A DNA stretch of 64,000 nucleotides, taken from assembly GCF_020181615.1 (NCBI RefSeq), contig NZ_CP084029.1, positions 4,113,101 to 4,177,100 of the forward strand. Reading direction: 5' to 3'. The translations under genes were made by a program, and so were the position numbers. Positions 42,871 to 51,912 of the stretch are shown piece after piece (the first letter of the stretch is position 1; every line of letters starts with the position of its first letter). Below the pieces are notes generated by a model that had not been told where the DNA came from, searched no databases, and saw only the letters and a list, made by a program, of their open reading frames with translations. The stretch is from [Mycobacterium] crassicus (lineage in GTDB: Bacteria; Actinomycetota; Actinomycetes; Mycobacteriales; Mycobacteriaceae).

Positions 42871-44195
42871 CGGCCCTCCCGTGGTGCGCCTGCACCGGGT
42901 TGCTGCGGGCCGGTCGGACCGGGCGCCGTGCCCAACTGCCCCGGCTGCGGCAAGAACAGCTGGGCCATGTCGTCGTGGCTGGGTGGCGTGACACCCGGAG
43001 CCGGCATCCACTTCAGGTACGGCACCGGCGTCTGAGACTTGGCCTCGGTCTCCGGGGTGTCGTAGATGATCTGGCCCTTGTAGGCGGTGATCGAGTTGAT
43101 CGGGTGGAACAGGAACGGGAGGAAGTTCATCGCCCAGCGGCGCATCACCGGCCCCATCCGCTCCTTGCAGATCTCGGCCCGCTTGAAGTTGTCCGGGATC
43201 GAGCCCACGTCGAACACGCCACCGCAGATGAACTGCACCGGGTTGGCGAAGTCGGGCAGCGACAGCAGGCCGGAGAGCGAACCCTGCGCGGGGTTGTAGA
43301 TGTTGTAGAAGTTGGCCAGGCCGTGCGGGGTGATGTGTAGCACCTGCTCGAACTTCTCACTCTGATCGCTGAGCACCTTGGTGAAGTCCGCCAGATTGTT
43401 GACCTGGGTGATCAACGCGTCGTTGTTGTCGTGCAGGAAGCCGCGCACGTCTCGCAGCGCCTGGTTCAGGGTGCCCAGCGTGGCGTCCAAGTCGGTTGAG
43501 CTGTCGGCCAGCACCGCCGACACCGCCGCGACGTGGCCGGTGAACTGCACGAGCTGTTCGTTGCTGCCCGACAGCGCATCGACCAGCACGTGCAAGTTCT
43601 TGACGGTGCCGAACAGGTCGGTGCGCGAGTCCCCGAGCCGACCGGCAGTCGCCGACAGCTCCCGCAGTGCGCTATGGAACGAGTCGCCGTTGCCGTCGAA
43701 GGTGTCGGCGGCCTGGTTGACGAACGAGCTGATCGCACCGTTGAGCTTGCCCTGTCCGGGCGCCAATTGCGCGCTGAGCTGGGTCAGCTCCTGCTTGATC
43801 TCGTCCCACTCGACGGGCACCGCGGTGTGGTTTTCATCAAGCACTGCGCCGTCGGCCAGCTTCTCGCCGCCGGTGTAGGCCGGAGTCAGCTGAATCACCC
43901 TCGCCGACACGATGTTCGGCGCCATCAGCACCGCGCCCACGTCGGCCGGCAACGGCACGTCCTTGTGCACCGACATGGTGATCTTGACGTTCTCGGCGCG
44001 CGGTTCGATGGACTCGATCCGGCCGACCGGAACCCCGACCACCCGAACGTCGTCGCCCGGGTACAGGCCCACCGCAGAAGCGAAATAACCGGTGATCCGG
44101 TAGCTGCGCTGTACGGGCAGCACCACGTACACACCGGCGGCCAGCAGTCCGGCCAGCGCTGCGGCAACCAGAATCCGCAATGTCGGGCGCCTCAT
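42867..44195 (-). CDS. mce4D: Mce family protein Mce4D
   Basis: This 442-residue Mce protein has an N-terminal anchor (LVAAALAGLLAAGVYVVLPV), the domain LYPGDDVRVVGVPVGRIESI with PNIVSARVIQLTPAY and VPVEWDEIKQELTQL, and a moderately proline-rich C-terminus. The ATG overlaps the mce4C stop (ATGA). It lacks the extended tail of the first-operon MceD. Confidence 0.96.
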   Translation of the reverse strand: MRRPTLRILVAAALAGLLAAGVYVVLPVQRSYRITGYFASAVGLYPGDDVRVVGVPVGRIESIEPRAENVKITMSVHKDVPLPADVGAVLMAPNIVSARVIQLTPAYTGGEKLADGAVLDENHTAVPVEWDEIKQELTQLSAQLAPGQGKLNGAISSFVNQAADTFDGNGDSFHSALRELSATAGRLGDSRTDLFGTVKNLHVLVDALSGSNEQLVQFTGHVAAVSAVLADSSTDLDATLGTLNQALRDVRGFLHDNNDALITQVNNLADFTKVLSDQSEKFEQVLHITPHGLANFYNIYNPAQGSLSGLLSLPDFANPVQFICGGVFDVGSIPDNFKRAEICKERMGPVMRRWAMNFLPFLFHPINSITAYKGQIIYDTPETEAKSQTPVPYLKWMPAPGVTPPSHDDMAQLFLPQPGQLGTAPGPTGPQQPGAGAPREGR

Positions 44196-45250
44196 GGCGA
44201 CTTCGGCTTAATCACGGTTCGCTCGGAGAGCATTCCGCGCAGGTAGTCCGCCAGGCTGTCCGGGATCTTGCCGGGCTGGAAGAAGATGTCGAGCATCACC
44301 TCGGACATGGTTGGCGGCGGCAGCCCGTACAGGTTGATCTGGAAGCCCGGCCCGGAGGCCACCACCTCGCCGAGCGTGGTGGCGTAACCGGGCAGCCGGT
44401 CCAGCGCGCCTGCGATCCGCTCCTTGCGTTCGATCATGTTGTCCAGCACCAGGTTCAGCTTCTTCAGCGTCGGCCCGATCTCCTTCTGGTTATCGGTGAC
44501 GAATCCAGAAAGCTGCACCGACACATCGTCGATGCCGCCGATCAGCGCGCCGAGCGCCTGGCGGCGCTCATCCAGTGCGGCGAACAGCTGGTTCCCGTCC
44601 AGCACCAGCCGGTTGACCTGGGCGGCCCGCTGATTGAGCACACCGGTCACCGACTTGGCGTGGGTCAGCAGCTGCCCGAGCGCTTCGTCGCGTCGGTTGA
44701 TGCTGCGCGACAGCGCCGTCACCCCGTCCAGCGTTCCGCGCAGCTGCGGGGTCGCGTCGCGCATCGAGTCGGTGAGCACACCGAGGGCCTCCTCGAAGCG
44801 CGGCTTGTCCAGGTCGCGGACATTTCCGCCGAGGTCCTGCAGCGCGTTGTTGAGGGTGTAGGGCGCCCGGGTGCGCTCCAGCGGGATCACCGTGACGGAG
44901 CCGGCACCGGCGGGACTGACCGACAGCGCCTTCTCGCCCAGCACGGTGTCGGTACGGATCGCGGCCAGCGACTGATCGCCCACCCGGATCATGCGGTCCA
45001 CAGTGAAGTCCACCTTGGCGCTGGCCCCGGCCAGCGACACCTTGGTGACCTTGCCCACCCGCATGCCGGAGACCGTCACGTCGTTGCCGGGGATCACGCC
45101 GCCGGCGTCGGCGAAGTAGCCGTGGTAGTTCTTGCCCTGCGGCCAGAACGGCAGGCTGGTATAGCCGAATGAGACCAAGACCAGGCATGCGATCAGCGCG
45201 ATGCCCAAAGTTCCGGTGCGAACCGGATTTCCGCCGTCATTCCTTGACAG
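44192..45250 (-). CDS. mce4C: Mce family protein Mce4C, non-standard start likely
   Basis: This protein of about 352 residues has the membrane anchor LGIALIACLVLVSFGYTSLPFW, the Mce domain IPGNDVTVSGMRVGKVTKV and TDTVLGEKALSVSPAG, and ends RTVIKPKSP. No ATG, GTG or TTG lies near the family start. The best-placed codon is CTG 45250 with GGAGG seven bases upstream. Alternatives are ATG 45307, deep inside mce4B, and TTG 45208, which would cut into the conserved N-terminus. Coordinates use the CTG; the gene identity is firm, the start is not. Confidence 0.93.
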   Translation of the reverse strand: MSRNDGGNPVRTGTLGIALIACLVLVSFGYTSLPFWPQGKNYHGYFADAGGVIPGNDVTVSGMRVGKVTKVSLAGASAKVDFTVDRMIRVGDQSLAAIRTDTVLGEKALSVSPAGAGSVTVIPLERTRAPYTLNNALQDLGGNVRDLDKPRFEEALGVLTDSMRDATPQLRGTLDGVTALSRSINRRDEALGQLLTHAKSVTGVLNQRAAQVNRLVLDGNQLFAALDERRQALGALIGGIDDVSVQLSGFVTDNQKEIGPTLKKLNLVLDNMIERKERIAGALDRLPGYATTLGEVVASGPGFQINLYGLPPPTMSEVMLDIFFQPGKIPDSLADYLRGMLSERTVIKPKSP

Positions 45251-46274
45251 GAGAGCACCTCCCCTTGCTGGTGTCGTTCTGGCCGCCCATGGGCAGGATG
45301 ATGTCACTGCCGGCGGGTCCGTTGAGCTTCAGCGAGACCGTGCAGTAGTTGATGTTGAAGAACGAGCCGTAGGCGCCTAGCGCGTTGAGCCGCAGGTAGT
45401 TCTCTTCCAGCGGATCGATGACCGCGTTGAGTTCGTCCTTGCGCCTGTCCAGCACGGTGGCCAGCGGCCGGGCGTTCTCGATCACGCCCTGCAGCGGCCG
45501 CCGGGTGCGGCGCAGCGTGTCGGTGAGGTCGGTCTCGACACTGGCCAGCGGGCCGATCGCACCGGCGATCGCGTCCTTGCCCTCGGCCAGACCGCTGATT
45601 AGCTGCTGCAGCCGATCGACGGTGGCGTCGAACTGTGCGCTCTTGTCGTCGACGGTGGCCAGCACCGTGTTGAGGTTGGTGATCACGTCGCCGATCAGCT
45701 GGTCGCGGGAGGCCAGCGTGGTGGTGAACGAGCTGGTGCTGGCCAGCATCTGCGTCAGTGCCCCGCCCTGGCCCTGCAACAGCTCGATGATCGCATTGCT
45801 GATCTCATTGATCTTGGTGCCGTCCAGGCCCTTGAGCACCGGGCGCATCCCGCCCAACAGCGCGTCCAAATCCAGTGCCGGCTGGGTGTGCTCCCGGCCG
45901 ATGGTGCCTCCGGGCGGCAGCTTACGCAGGTCCCCCGCCCCCGATGCGATCTCCAGGTACCGGTCACCGACCAGGTTCTCGTACCGGATCAGCGCGCGCG
46001 TCGTGTCGTAGATCTGGTAGCGCTTGTCGACGTCGAAGGTGACGGCGACGCTGTTGCTCGGGGTCAATTCCACGCGCTTCACCGTGCCGACCGGAATTCC
46101 GGCGATCCGCACGTCCTCGCCGCCCTTGAGCCGCGACGCGGTCGCGAAATCGGCATGGTAGGTGTGCTTGGACGCGAACCGGAACTCGCCGAACACCACC
46201 ACCAGCCCCACCGACACCAGCAACATGGCGAGGGTGAAGATGGCGACCTTGATCGTGGTCCCGCGAGTGTTCAT
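45237..46274 (-). CDS. mce4B: Mce family protein Mce4B
   Basis: This 345-residue Mce protein has an anchor (VAIFTLAMLLVSVGLVVVFG), the motif SRLKGGEDVRIAGIPVGTV with RYENLVGDRYLEIASG, and C-terminal cysteines (NYCTVSL, GRCSPVKE). The ATG overlaps the mce4A stop by one base. It contains the SD (GGAGG) used by mce4C within its last codons. Confidence 0.96.
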   Translation of the reverse strand: MNTRGTTIKVAIFTLAMLLVSVGLVVVFGEFRFASKHTYHADFATASRLKGGEDVRIAGIPVGTVKRVELTPSNSVAVTFDVDKRYQIYDTTRALIRYENLVGDRYLEIASGAGDLRKLPPGGTIGREHTQPALDLDALLGGMRPVLKGLDGTKINEISNAIIELLQGQGGALTQMLASTSSFTTTLASRDQLIGDVITNLNTVLATVDDKSAQFDATVDRLQQLISGLAEGKDAIAGAIGPLASVETDLTDTLRRTRRPLQGVIENARPLATVLDRRKDELNAVIDPLEENYLRLNALGAYGSFFNINYCTVSLKLNGPAGSDIILPMGGQNDTSKGRCSPVKE

Positions 46275-47479
46275 CAGAACTCATCCCGTTCCGCGTAGGC
46301 GCCGTTGAAGAGGAACTGCGCGGTCGACGGTGCATCGAACTGCACCTCGGTGTTCGGCTGGAACGGGATGTAGGCGTTGTCGGTCACCAGGAACGGGGAC
46401 CGGAACCAGGAGCCGCCGTACTGCTTACTCGGGATGTCCGGCAGGCCACGGCAGTTCGGGCCGCCGGTCGCGTTGGCCACCGGCAGGCTCTCCGGGTAGG
46501 TGTAGGCCGGCGCGCCCGGAAGGAAGTTGGACTGTACGTACAGCGCCGGTTTCGTGCCGCCGATCGACGGGCCGAACTTCTCCATCGCTCCCTTGATGCC
46601 CTGGAACAGGCAACCGAACTCCGGGGAGTATTCGGCCAGCAGGCTGCCCATCGCGCGGAACCGCGTGATGCCGGCGATGAAGTCGTCGGCGGCCGGGGCG
46701 ATGGTGTCGTAGCCGTTGTTGGCCAGCCCGGTCGTGGCCAGCAGCGCCGTGTTCAGGTTGTCGCGCTGGTCGACCAGGGTCTTGCTGATCGTCGGCACAT
46801 TGTCGAAGGTCCTCGCCAAGTCGGGGGCAGCGTCACCGTAGATGTTGCCGACCACCGCGGTCTTGGCGAAGCCGGACTGCAGCTGCGGCAGTTTGGGATT
46901 GAACTTCTCCAGGTAGCCGTTCAGCCCGGACAGCAGCGCGCCCAGGTTGTCGCCGTTGCCCCGCAGGCCCTCGGCCAGCGCGCTGACCGATCCGTTGAGT
47001 TGCACCGGGTCGATCTTGTCCAGCAAGTCGGTGAGCTTCTGGAACAGCGTGTTGATTTCCAGCTGCACCTCGGTCACCGGCACGGTGGCGCCGTTGCGCA
47101 ACACAGTGCCCGACGGCTCCGCCGGCGGGACGAACTCCACCGACTTGGCGCCGAAGACGGTGTTGCCGGCGATGTGCACGGCGGCGTTCGAGGGGATGTA
47201 GTGCATGGCGGAGCTGTCGATGGCCAGGGTGAGCTTGGCTTCCTTGCCCGCATAGCTGATCGTCTTGACCTTGCCGATCTGGATGCCGCGGTACTTGACC
47301 TTGGCGTCCTGCTCCATCACCAGGCCGGCGCGCGGCGAGGTGACGATGACCTTGTCGGTCGAGCTGAAGACCGATACATAGGACAAGTAGGTAAAGGCGG
47401 TGGCGGCGAGCAGGATTGCACCCAGGACTGCCGCGGCAATCCGTACCTGGGTACGCCTCGATCCCGTGTGCTCTTGCAT
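46274..47479 (-). CDS. mce4A: Mce family protein Mce4A
   Basis: This 401-residue Mce protein has an anchor (AAAVLGAILLAATAFTYLSYV), the domain LVMEQDAKVKYRGIQIGKVKTI and VFGAKSVEFVPP, then a helical region and NATGGPNCRGLPDIP. ATG 47479 (MQEHTGSRR) is chosen; the frame stays open to 48289 but that stretch is antisense-free shadow of yrbE4B in another frame. It follows yrbE4B by 8 bp. Confidence 0.96.
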   Translation of the reverse strand: MQEHTGSRRTQVRIAAAVLGAILLAATAFTYLSYVSVFSSTDKVIVTSPRAGLVMEQDAKVKYRGIQIGKVKTISYAGKEAKLTLAIDSSAMHYIPSNAAVHIAGNTVFGAKSVEFVPPAEPSGTVLRNGATVPVTEVQLEINTLFQKLTDLLDKIDPVQLNGSVSALAEGLRGNGDNLGALLSGLNGYLEKFNPKLPQLQSGFAKTAVVGNIYGDAAPDLARTFDNVPTISKTLVDQRDNLNTALLATTGLANNGYDTIAPAADDFIAGITRFRAMGSLLAEYSPEFGCLFQGIKGAMEKFGPSIGGTKPALYVQSNFLPGAPAYTYPESLPVANATGGPNCRGLPDIPSKQYGGSWFRSPFLVTDNAYIPFQPNTEVQFDAPSTAQFLFNGAYAERDEF

Positions 47480-47487
47480 CTGCCTTG

Positions 47488-48330
47488 CTATCCCGAGAGG
47501 TTGAAGTTGCCGGACCCGCCATAGACGGCAAGTGAGATGAACAAGGTAATGACTACCACAACGACCAGTGACGTCCGGACGGCTTGACCGACGGCGATAC
47601 CGACGCCCACCGGACCGCCGGCCGCGTTGAAGCCGTAGTAGGTGTGCACCAGCATCACCGCGATCGACATGATGATCGCCTGCAGGAATGACCACAGCAG
47701 GTCGGTCGGGATCAAGAAGGTGTCGAAGTAATGGTCGTAGAGCCCCGGCGACTGTGAGTTGATGAACACCGTGGTGGACCGAGCGGCGAAGAACGCCGCC
47801 AGCACCGACAGTGAGTACAGCGGGATGATCGCGATCAATCCCGCCACCAACCGGGTGGACACCAGATAGGACACCGCGTGCACCGCCATCGATTCGACGG
47901 CATCGATCTCCTCGGCCACCCGCATGGCGCCCAGCTGGGCCGTGGTGCCGGCGCCGATGGTGGCGGCCAGGGCGATCCCAGCGACCACCGGTGCCACGAT
48001 CCGCACATTGAGGAACGCCGACAGGAAGCCGGTCAACGCCTCGATGCCGATGTTGCCCAGCGATGAGAAGCCCTGTACCGCGATCACACCGCCGGAGGCC
48101 AGGGTCAAGAAGGTGGCCACCCCGACTGTGCCGCCTATGATCGCCAACGCGCCGGTGCCCATGGTGATCTCGGCGATCAGCCGGACCGTCTCCTTGCGGT
48201 ACTTGGTCAGCGCGTTCGGGACGTAGCGGATCGACTCGGCGTAGAACAGGGCCTGCTCGCCGAAGTCGTCGACGGCCTTGGGTGCCCATCGGAACATCCG
48301 CCGGAACTTCAGTGTGGCGTCGTAACTCAT
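47488..48330 (-). CDS. yrbE4B: YrbE4B permease of the Mce4 importer
   Basis: This 280-residue MlaE-type permease has several hydrophobic helices, the loop AQLGAMRVAEEIDAVESMAV and the terminus LAVYGGSGNFNLSG. ATG 48330 overlaps the yrbE4A stop (ATGA). With YrbE4A it forms the inner-membrane part of the cholesterol importer. Confidence 0.96.
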   Translation of the reverse strand: MSYDATLKFRRMFRWAPKAVDDFGEQALFYAESIRYVPNALTKYRKETVRLIAEITMGTGALAIIGGTVGVATFLTLASGGVIAVQGFSSLGNIGIEALTGFLSAFLNVRIVAPVVAGIALAATIGAGTTAQLGAMRVAEEIDAVESMAVHAVSYLVSTRLVAGLIAIIPLYSLSVLAAFFAARSTTVFINSQSPGLYDHYFDTFLIPTDLLWSFLQAIIMSIAVMLVHTYYGFNAAGGPVGVGIAVGQAVRTSLVVVVVITLFISLAVYGGSGNFNLSG

Positions 48331-49091
48331 TTCACCAGCACCCGGACACTGATCGCGGTCATGACCACATTGATCACGAACAGGCAGATGAAGGCGTAGA
48401 CGACGGTCTCGTTGACCGCGTTGCCGACACCCTTCGGGCCGCCCTTGGCGGTCAGCCCGAGGTAGCAGCCGATCAGCCCAGCGGCCGCACCGAACAGCAA
48501 CGCCTTGATCTCGGCCATCACCAGCTCCCCGAGCCCGGTCAGCACGGTCAGCCCGTTGATGAACGACCCCGGGTTGACGCCCTGCAGGAAGACGGAGAAC
48601 ACATAGCCCCCCACCAGGCCGATGGCACACACCAGCCCGTTGAGCAGCAGCGCGACGAACGTCGACGCCAGCGCCCGGGGCACCACCAGCCGCTGGATCG
48701 GGTCGATGCCCAGGACTCGCATCGCGTCGATCTCTTCGCGGATGGTTCGGGCGCCCAGGTCGGCACAGATGGCGGTGGCGCCCGCACCGGCCACCACCAG
48801 CACGGTGACCACCGGCCCCAGCTGGGTGATGGTGCCGAACGCGGTCCCGGCGCCGGACAGGTCGGCGGCGCCGATCTCACGCAGCAGGATGTTGATGGTG
48901 AACGCGACCAGCACGGTGAACGGGATGGCCACCAGCAGAGTCGGCACCAGCGACACCCGCGCGATCATCCAGGTCTGGTCGAGGAACTCACGGTACTGAA
49001 AAGGCCGGCGGAACATCGCCCGAAAAGTCGCCAGCGACATCTCGACGAAGCCACCCACGGCCCGGGCCGGAACCGTGAGCTGTTCGATCAA
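48327..49091 (-). CDS. yrbE4A: YrbE4A permease of the Mce4 importer
   Basis: This 254-residue MlaE-type permease has the core TQLGPVVTVLVVAGAGATAI and loop REEIDAMRVLGIDPIQRLV. The start is taken as TTG 49091 (LIEQLTVPARAVGG), preceded by a GGAAGGA stretch, because this gives the length I recall for YrbE4A; the frame is open to 49139. It is the first gene of the mce4 operon. Two KstR-type boxes lie in the 228-bp upstream region. Confidence 0.95.
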   Translation of the reverse strand: MIEQLTVPARAVGGFVEMSLATFRAMFRRPFQYREFLDQTWMIARVSLVPTLLVAIPFTVLVAFTINILLREIGAADLSGAGTAFGTITQLGPVVTVLVVAGAGATAICADLGARTIREEIDAMRVLGIDPIQRLVVPRALASTFVALLLNGLVCAIGLVGGYVFSVFLQGVNPGSFINGLTVLTGLGELVMAEIKALLFGAAAGLIGCYLGLTAKGGPKGVGNAVNETVVYAFICLFVINVVMTAISVRVLVK

Positions 49092-49219
49092 GGCAAGTCC
49101 TTCCCTTAGGTCGGGCAGCCTGGCCGCCGGTGGTCGCAAAACTGTATCCGGCCACGTCGTGAAGTTGACGTCATTCGCGCATTTCAGACGCCGCCCGACG
49201 TGAGCCGGATCATACTAAC

Positions 49220-49233
49220 TAGAACACGTTCGC
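49220..49233. promoter_or_regulatory. KstR-type operator upstream of yrbE4A (one mismatch)
   Basis: TAGAACACGTTCGC matches TNNAACNNGTTNNA except for the last fixed base (C instead of A). It lies about 129 bp upstream of the yrbE4A start. KstR is known to repress mce4 in mycobacteria. Confidence 0.75.
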
Positions 49234-49308
49234 AGTGTCAAAGACCACGTTAAGCTGGGCAAAGTCCGTTATTTTTCCTGGTCAGATCGATTGTGACGCA
49301 CACCTCGC

Positions 49309-49322
49309 TGAAACGCGTTCTA
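49309..49322. promoter_or_regulatory. KstR-type operator overlapping the hsd4A stop codon
   Basis: TGAAACGCGTTCTA is a perfect match to TNNAACNNGTTNNA. It covers the end of hsd4A (stop at 49320-49322) and lies about 218 bp upstream of yrbE4A, 75 bp from the other box. The two could be bound together. Confidence 0.75.
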
Positions 49323-50237
49323 ATCGGTCGCCATCAGCTCAGAGGCCGAGAAGGTCCGCCCCGGGTCGCGACCGGCGAAGTAATTCGCCAGCGTGTCGGA
49401 GAGCCCGGCAGGGTCCCATGCCTGACTGCCGGCGCTGAACTTCCGTTCCACCGTCGGCGCGGCCATCAGCGTCACCTCAGGTCCGTAGACCACGAAGACC
49501 TGTCCGCTGACCGAGGCCGAGGCAGGCGATGCGAGGAACCGGACCAGGGTCACCACGTGCTCGGGCGACAGCGGGTCGACCTCGCCTTCACCGACCTTGG
49601 CCTCGCCGAACACATCGGCGGTCATCGCGGTGCGGGCCCGCGGGCAGATCGCGTTGGCGGTAACGCCGTAGCGGCTCAGCGCCCGGCTCGCCGACAGCGT
49701 CAGTGCGGTGATCCCCGCCTTGGCCGCACCGTAGTTGGCCTGCCCGACCGGGCCCATCAACCCGGCCTCCGAAGAGGTGTTGATGATGCGGCCGTAGACC
49801 GTCCCGGCTTCGGCGTCCTTGGCCTTCTGGCGCCAGTAGGCGGCCGCATTGCGGGTCAGCAGGAAGTGCCCGCGCAGGTGCACCGCGATCACGGCGTCGA
49901 AGTCGTCGTCGGACATGTTGAACAGCATCCGGTCCCGGGTGATCCCGGCGTTGTTGACGACGATGTTCAGCCCGCCCAGGCCGTCGGCGGTGCTGACCAG
50001 CTCGTCGGCGGTGGACCGCTGGCTGATGTCACCGGCCACCGGCACACCCTTGCCACCGGCCGCGGCGATCTCGTCGATGACGTCCGAGGACTCCAGCGCA
50101 GGAGCGATGTCATTGACCACCACGGTCGCTCCGGACCGGGCCAGCCCGACCGCCTCGGCCCGGCCCAACCCGGCGGCCGCGCCGGTCACCACGGCGACCT
50201 TTCCGGACAGATCGATCGCGTTGTCGTTCGCAGTCAT
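49320..50237 (-). CDS. hsd4A: Hsd4A-type SDR, 17-beta-hydroxysteroid / 3-hydroxyacyl-CoA dehydrogenase
   Basis: This 305-residue SDR has TGAAAGLG, NNAGITRDRMLFNM, NTSSEAG and YGAAKAG, with the MFE-type C-terminal extension (ERKFSAGSQAWDPAG). It matches the position of Rv3502c directly upstream of mce4. Hsd4A-type enzymes oxidise the 3-hydroxyacyl-CoA of the sterol side chain and also 17-hydroxysteroids. It follows fdxD by 78 bp and probably shares its KstR-controlled promoter. Confidence 0.92.
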   Translation of the reverse strand: MTANDNAIDLSGKVAVVTGAAAGLGRAEAVGLARSGATVVVNDIAPALESSDVIDEIAAAGGKGVPVAGDISQRSTADELVSTADGLGGLNIVVNNAGITRDRMLFNMSDDDFDAVIAVHLRGHFLLTRNAAAYWRQKAKDAEAGTVYGRIINTSSEAGLMGPVGQANYGAAKAGITALTLSASRALSRYGVTANAICPRARTAMTADVFGEAKVGEGEVDPLSPEHVVTLVRFLASPASASVSGQVFVVYGPEVTLMAAPTVERKFSAGSQAWDPAGLSDTLANYFAGRDPGRTFSASELMATD

Positions 50238-50315
50238 GTAGCGCTCCTGTTCATCACCGGCGCGCTCTTCGTCGCCGGCAGTTATGAATACCTCTAGTTG
50301 CCTGCCGGCGAAAGG

Positions 50316-50510
50316 TTAGTCGTCGACCCGCCGCAACGCTGCCCGGGGGCACTCGGCGATGGCCTGCATGGCGTGGGCTTCGCGGTCCGCGGGCACCGGT
50401 GCGATCTTCACGACGGCCTGCTCGTCATCGTTCAGTTCGAACAGGTCGGGGTCGATTCCGACGCAAATCGCGTTGCCCTCGCAACGATCCAGATCCACCT
50501 CAACGCGCAT
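50316..50510 (-). CDS. fdxD: [3Fe-4S]-type ferredoxin FdxD
   Basis: This 64-residue acidic ferredoxin has C10-x5-C16 (DRCEGNAIC) and C54 in AECPRAAL: three cluster cysteines, with asparagine at position 13 where a fourth would lie, so a [3Fe-4S] cluster is likely. AGGAGA precedes the ATG at 50510; a GTG at 50513 is adjacent. The position matches Rv3503c. It probably passes electrons to a P450 or oxygenase in sterol degradation. A perfect KstR box lies 122 bp upstream. Confidence 0.92.
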   Translation of the reverse strand: MRVEVDLDRCEGNAICVGIDPDLFELNDDEQAVVKIAPVPADREAHAMQAIAECPRAALRRVDD

Positions 50511-50631
50511 CACAATCTCCTGTAGAAAGCCTGCGTCGGCCGGTCATTTCCGGCCGCCATCGTCCGCTACTGCCAGCATACGATCCAACCGCCCGCACAC
50601 GCGACGAGCTAGAGTCGTTGGACCCCGAGAC

Positions 50632-50645
50632 TAGAACGTGTTACA
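50632..50645. promoter_or_regulatory. KstR-type operator in the fdxD-fadE26 divergent gap
   Basis: TAGAACGTGTTACA matches TNNAACNNGTTNNA perfectly. It is 56 bp upstream of fadE26 and 122 bp upstream of fdxD, so it could repress both directions. Confidence 0.88.
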
Positions 50646-50701
50646 ACGAGCTATCGCAATGAATCTTATCGTGACCACGATCACCACCGAAGGACGACCC
50701 G

Positions 50702-51880
50702 ATGCAGATCAGTTACACACCCGCACAAGAAGAGCTGCGTCAGGAACTGCGGTCCTACTTCACTACGTTGATGACCCCGGAGCGTCGTGAGGCACTGAGC
50801 TCGACGCAGGGTGAGTACGGCACCGGCAACGTCTACCGGGAGACCGTCGCCCAGATGGGTAAGGACGGCTGGCTGACCCTGAGCTGGCCCAAGGAGTACG
50901 GCGGCCAGGCGCGCTCGTCCATGGAGCAGCTGATCTTCACCGATGAGGCCGCGATCGCCGGGGCCCCGGTGCCGTTCCTGACCATCAACAGCGTGGCCCC
51001 GACGATCATGGCCTTCGGCACCGAGGAGCAGAAGAAGTTCTTCCTGCCCAAGATCGCCGCGGGTGAACTGCACTTCGCGATCGGGTACTCCGAGCCGGGC
51101 GCCGGTACCGACCTGGCCTCGCTGCGCACCACCGCGGTACGCGACGGCGACGACTATGTGATCAACGGCCAGAAGATGTGGACGTCGCTGATCGCCTACG
51201 CCGACTACGTGTGGCTGGCCGCGCGAACCAACCCCGAGGCCAAGAAGCACCGCGGGATTTCGATGCTGATCGTTCCCACCACCGCCGAGGGCTTCTCCTG
51301 GACACCGGTGCACACCATGGCCGGACCCGACACCAGCGCCACCTACTACCAGGACGTCCGGGTGCCGGTGAGCAGCCTGGTCGGCGAGGAGAACGCGGGC
51401 TGGAAGCTGGTGACCAACCAGCTCAACCACGAACGAGTCGCCCTGGTGTCGGCGCAGCCGATCTTCCTCGCCCTGGGTGAGGTGCGCGAGTGGGCACAGA
51501 ACACCAAGAACGCGAGCGGCGGCCGGATCATCGATTCCGAATGGGTGCAGCTCAACCTGGCCCGGGTGCACGCCAAGGCCGAGGTGCTCAAGCTGATCAA
51601 CTGGGAGCTGGCCTCGGCCTCCGACGCCGCCCCGTCCCCGGCGGACGCCTCGGCGGCCAAGGTGTTCGGCACCGAGCTGGCCACCGAGGCCTACCGGCTG
51701 TTGATGGAGGTGCTGGGAACCGCCGCCACCGTGCGCCAGGACTCCCCCGGCGCTCTGCTGCGCGGCCGGGTGGAACGCATGCACCGGGCCTGCCTGATCC
51801 TGACCTTCGGCGGCGGCACCAACGAGGTGCAGCGCGACATCATCGGCATGGTCGCTCTCGGCCTGCCCCGCAATCGCTGA
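50702..51880 (+). CDS. fadE26: Acyl-CoA dehydrogenase FadE26 (ChsE4)
   Basis: This 392-residue flavoprotein has FAIGYSEPGAGTDLASLRT, GQKMWTS and the C-terminal GGGTNEVQRDIIGMVALGL. It matches FadE26 in position beside fdxD and fadE27. ChsE4-ChsE5 (FadE26-FadE27) is a heterotetramer that dehydrogenates the CoA thioester of the C27 sterol side chain. The gene follows the KstR box directly, and its partner starts 32 bp after its stop. Confidence 0.95.
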   Translation: MQISYTPAQEELRQELRSYFTTLMTPERREALSSTQGEYGTGNVYRETVAQMGKDGWLTLSWPKEYGGQARSSMEQLIFTDEAAIAGAPVPFLTINSVAPTIMAFGTEEQKKFFLPKIAAGELHFAIGYSEPGAGTDLASLRTTAVRDGDDYVINGQKMWTSLIAYADYVWLAARTNPEAKKHRGISMLIVPTTAEGFSWTPVHTMAGPDTSATYYQDVRVPVSSLVGEENAGWKLVTNQLNHERVALVSAQPIFLALGEVREWAQNTKNASGGRIIDSEWVQLNLARVHAKAEVLKLINWELASASDAAPSPADASAAKVFGTELATEAYRLLMEVLGTAATVRQDSPGALLRGRVERMHRACLILTFGGGTNEVQRDIIGMVALGLPRNR

Positions 51881-51912
51881 TCTGACCATCCCATCTGGAG
51901 GGCGTAAAACTC

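Noticed and set aside
46274..48289. 671-residue frame that would fuse extra sequence to Mce4A
   Set aside because: The N-terminal 270 codons are a shadow of yrbE4B; Mce4A begins at ATG 47479 with its membrane anchor.
50681..51889. 402-codon frame antisense to fadE26
   Set aside because: fadE26 has full family motifs and a KstR-controlled promoter; the antisense frame shows no motif.
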